Assembly: GCF_047272945.1 (NCBI RefSeq)
Contig: NZ_JBKOPS010000016.1
Span: 1 to 64,000, forward strand
Direction: 5' to 3'
DNA: 64,000 nt
Source: Rubrolithibacter danxiaensis
GTDB lineage: Bacteria; Bacteroidota; Bacteroidia; Sphingobacteriales; Sphingobacteriaceae
This document shows, in pieces, positions 61,608 to 64,000 of the stretch. A program made the position numbers and the translations under genes. The notes beneath the pieces are model-generated. The model saw only the letters and a list, made by a program, of their open reading frames with translations, had not been told where the DNA came from and searched no databases. Within the stretch, counting starts at the first letter, position 1. Every line of letters starts with the position of its first letter.

Positions 61608-64000
61608 TCATCTCTTGAGAATGAGATAGCCTTTATTTAACCTGGTTTCTTTTGTTCCGGACTGGTAGGTATAGATCAGATAGTAATATACACCATCTAC
61701 AAGTTCTGTATTTGTATTGGTTAGCAAGCCAGTGTTGGCAACTCCTTTAAACACCCTGTCGGACTCGTTATAGTTTTTTATTCTGAACACTTCGTTACCC
61801 CAACGATTTAAAATAATCACTTCATTATCCAGGTCTTTTATATTTTTAATATCGAAATGATCCTTTATTCCATCATTATTAGGCGATACAAGAGGATCAA
61901 TCACAAGTTCCGGATTTTCCGGAGTGGTTTGAACAGGGTTTTCATCTGGTGGAAGCTGTGGATAAATATCCTGAATGGTCACGATGGCATTTTTTCCAAT
62001 CCTCACCAGGGGATTTGAAACCCCGGCTATATCAATTAAGACTTTTTCATCCTGCTCATCAATATCATCTCCTAAGGCAGCTATGGTTATTTTTTCTTTG
62101 GTAGAAGTTTGTCCTGCCGGAATAACAAGTTGTTCATATTGATCTAACAGAAAATAATCCCGCTCTTTTGTTGCAGAACCCGCATAATTCAGTGTTACTA
62201 CAACATCTTCATAAAACGCCCTTGAAAGCCTTGCTGTAACCGTAGTTTTTTTACCCTCCATTACAGAACTCCGCTCAGGTGTGAGGTTAACAACAGGTGA
62301 ATTAGCTACATTGATAGTTACTTTTGCAATGGAGCACTCGCCGGAAGGATCGCAAGCCTGGTAAGTATACGTATCCTCACCTGTAAAATCTTCGGATGCT
62401 ATATACGTAAATTTCCCGTCTGGCGTAAATTCCAACGTGCCGTGTGTAGGTTCAGTAAGTTTGCTGAATGATAGCGCATCTTTATCCTGATCAAAATCAT
62501 TAGGGCAGATACATCCTTTAAATACTGTACCTGGCTCTGCTGAAAAAACATCATCAGCTGCAACTGGAGGGTGATTAACAGCAACTACCGTAATCATTAC
62601 CCTGGCATTATTACACAACCCTTTTCCATCACAGGCCGAATAGTCAAAGAAAGTTGTACCTGACCAGTCATTCTTAGGATAGAACTTAAATTTCCCGTCG
62701 CTGTTAAAATGCAGGGTGCCATTTTCGGGAAGGGTCAGCTGGCTGTAAATTAAATTGTCCCCATCCGGATCCGTATCATTTTCAACTACAGAACCCTCAA
62801 TTGCTTCATTTTGCTTTGATTTGAATTTATCATTACCTGCAACTGGCGGACAATTACCCTGATTTACAACCGCATTAACAAAAACAGTACAGTTATTCGC
62901 GTCTTTTACTAATATATTGTACGTACCTGCCTGTAATCCTCCAGCAGTGGAAGTGTGATTATTAGAATCCTGCATCCAGCTGTATGTGTAGGGTTCTACT
63001 CCACCTGTTACCATAAGGCTGACGCTACCGTCTGCCGAGTATGAACATGAAGTAGCTTTAATTTCTACCTTAGCTACCAATTCTGCCGGTTCGCTTATTA
63101 TTACTTTTTCTATTGCAGTACAACCATGTGCATCTGTTACAGTTACTTCGTAGGTTCCTGACTTTAAATTATTTGCGACAGAAGTAGTTTGGACAGGTAA
63201 AGTACTCCAGTTATAGGTGTAAGGTGCTGTACCTCCATTCACCAAAACCCTGGCAGTACCACTGGAACCACCATTGCATTTAACATTCGTTACATTTGTG
63301 GATAATGCTAAGGCAGCGGGTTCAGTAATTGTTACTGTTTCAGTGGCGGTACACCCGTTGGCGTCTGTAACACTTACTGTATAACTACCCACTTTTAAAT
63401 TGCTGATATCCTGTGAAGCTGCCCTGTAATTATTTATTCCTGTCCAGGAATAAATGTACGATCCTGTTCCCCCTGTTACAGTAAGGTCAACTGCACCTTC
63501 ATTGCTACCATTACATTGCACATCTGACTTGGTAATACTTATTAAAATTTTTTGTGGAGCGATCAGAGTAATACTTAAATCCGTGCTGCAGCCGTTGGCG
63601 TCTTTGATGTTAATCGTGTGAAGGCCTGCTCCTACATTGGTAAACACATTTGAAGACTGGTAAACTCCGTTATCCAGTGAATAGCTTAAACTGCCGGTGC
63701 CTCCGCTGGCAGTGATCGTGATCTCCCCGTCGGTACTGGTACTGCAGCTGAGCTGGCTGCCGTTGTAGTTCGAGCTTGCTGCTGCACCGGCTGTAATAGC
63801 TGGTGGAGCAGTCAGGGTAATACTTACGTCCGTGCTGCAGCCGTTAGCATCTTTAACGCTGATCGTATGAGAACCTGCTCCTACACCGGTAAAGATATTC
63901 GAGGACTGATAAGTGCCTCCATCCAGCGAATAACTTAAACTACCGGTGCCTCCGCTGGCGGTGATCGTGATCTCTCCGTCGGTACTGGCACTGCAGCTGA
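61608..64000 (-). CDS. SprB-repeat, Calx-beta, CHU_C surface protein (5' part beyond window)
   Basis: The C-terminal 796 residues of a larger cell-surface protein; the frame has no stop and runs past base 64000, so start and signal peptide are outside. Order: at least two near-identical 83-residue SprB-like repeats (63579-64000), three diverged SprB repeats with the pattern CNGG...GG..PYTY.W, two tandem-95/cadherin-like repeats (about 62850-62300, GTLHFNSDGKF, GTLEFTPDGKF), a Calx-beta domain (about 62290-61960), and a gliding-motility C-terminal domain (about 61890-61608: VSPNNDGIKDHFDI, VIILNRWGNEVF). That last domain is the type B signal for the type IX secretion system. It probably serves adhesion or gliding. 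Confidence 0.92.
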   Translation of the reverse strand, partial: SCSASTDGEITITASGGTGSLSYSLDGGTYQSSNIFTGVGAGSHTISVKDANGCSTDVSITLTAPPAITAGAAASSNYNGSQLSCSTSTDGEITITASGGTGSLSYSLDNGVYQSSNVFTNVGAGLHTINIKDANGCSTDLSITLIAPQKILISITKSDVQCNGSNEGAVDLTVTGGTGSYIYSWTGINNYRAASQDISNLKVGSYTVSVTDANGCTATETVTITEPAALALSTNVTNVKCNGGSSGTARVLVNGGTAPYTYNWSTLPVQTTSVANNLKSGTYEVTVTDAHGCTAIEKVIISEPAELVAKVEIKATSCSYSADGSVSLMVTGGVEPYTYSWMQDSNNHTSTAGGLQAGTYNILVKDANNCTVFVNAVVNQGNCPPVAGNDKFKSKQNEAIEGSVVENDTDPDGDNLIYSQLTLPENGTLHFNSDGKFKFYPKNDWSGTTFFDYSACDGKGLCNNARVMITVVAVNHPPVAADDVFSAEPGTVFKGCICPNDFDQDKDALSFSKLTEPTHGTLEFTPDGKFTYIASEDFTGEDTYTYQACDPSGECSIAKVTINVANSPVVNLTPERSSVMEGKKTTVTARLSRAFYEDVVVTLNYAGSATKERDYFLLDQYEQLVIPAGQTSTKEKITIAALGDDIDEQDEKVLIDIAGVSNPLVRIGKNAIVTIQDIYPQLPPDENPVQTTPENPELVIDPLVSPNNDGIKDHFDIKNIKDLDNEVIILNRWGNEVFRIKNYNESDRVFKGVANTGLLTNTNTELVDGVYYYLIYTYQSGTKETRLNKGYLILKR
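63579..64000 (-). repeat. 249-bp near-identical tandem repeat
   Basis: The DNA repeats with a 249-base (83-codon) period: for example 63592 and 63841, 63712 and 63961 start matching blocks. The copies differ at scattered sites. The second copy continues beyond the window. It encodes SprB-like domains. Confidence 0.85.

Noticed and set aside
1..64000. tRNA or rRNA genes, CRISPR array, insertion sequence, prophage or classic defence system
   Set aside because: No tRNA-like T-arm sequences, spaced direct repeats, transposase, integrase, phage or defence-type proteins were found by reading both strands; a covariance-model scan was not possible here.

Overview
The window looks like a chromosomal segment of a Bacteroidota bacterium, most likely in or near Chitinophagales/Sphingobacteriales. 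The grounds are an AT-rich genome with lysine- and isoleucine-rich proteins, almost no Shine-Dalgarno sequences, several promoters of the Bacteroidota form TTG/TTTG-N(17-23)-TAnnTTTG, many lipoproteins and families common in this phylum (DUF2911, DUF3667, DUF2027-Smr, DUF3347, DUF3784, TlpA/DUF4369), and a surface protein ending in a gliding-motility/type IX secretion C-terminal domain. No tRNA, rRNA, CRISPR array, transposase or prophage gene was seen. Genes are dense on both strands, and no stretch above 300 bases lacks a gene candidate.

Layout. 0.1-3.6 kb: AIM24-like protein, thiol-disulfide lipoprotein, DUF2911 protein, siroheme methyltransferase and two small unknown proteins. 3.7-8.5 kb: exported M49 dipeptidyl peptidase, exported esterase and the cysE-cysM cysteine operon. 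8.6-17.1 kb: prfC (release factor 3) behind a leucine-rich micro-ORF, stress/detox-type proteins, exported hydrolase, metallophosphoesterase, catalase, Smr protein, YjbR protein. 17.2-24.3 kb: a 1132-residue ThuA/quinoprotein dehydrogenase/PKD/cytochrome c lipoprotein, small HTH protein, OsmC, alanine dehydrogenase, deoxynucleotidase and a DUF2231-Rieske fusion. 24.3-34.3 kb: a minus-strand carbohydrate block with glgX/treX, treZ and a treY-malQ fusion packed end to end, behind phzF and a GH16 glucanase. 34.4-37.2 kb: small proteins, some below 60 residues, then ferritin and a 2Fe-2S ferredoxin. 37.3-46 kb: lysC-lysA, phosphoglucomutase, an RluA-type pseudouridine synthase, an orphan response regulator, and gatB overlapping a TlpA lipoprotein. 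46-52 kb: the Kdo genes kdsA and kdsD on either side of recQ promoter DNA, with manC and rlmB. 52.3-60.2 kb: dnaB, chromate transporter with a TPR protein, etfBA with a bifunctional nuclease, DUF3667 protein, citrate synthase. 60.3-64 kb: DUF3347 lipoprotein, outer-membrane barrel and the 3' part of a large repeat-rich type IX-secreted protein that runs off the right edge.

How the genes work together. The strongest functional unit is the trehalose block: GlgX debranches alpha-glucan, TreY makes a terminal trehalosyl unit, TreZ releases trehalose, and the fused MalQ half probably rebuilds short maltodextrin stubs into TreY substrates. Other coherent sets are cysteine synthesis (cysE, cysM), lysine synthesis (lysC, lysA), envelope precursor supply (kdsA, kdsD, manC), iron handling (ferritin with a nearby ferredoxin) and flavin electron transfer (etfBA). 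The points most worth checking are the TreY-MalQ fusion, the apparent nonsense codon at the start of the DUF3784 gene, inverted repeats over the starts of the Rieske and osmC genes, a terminator-like hairpin in the recQ leader, promoters with almost no leader, and a near-identical 249-bp tandem repeat at the right edge.
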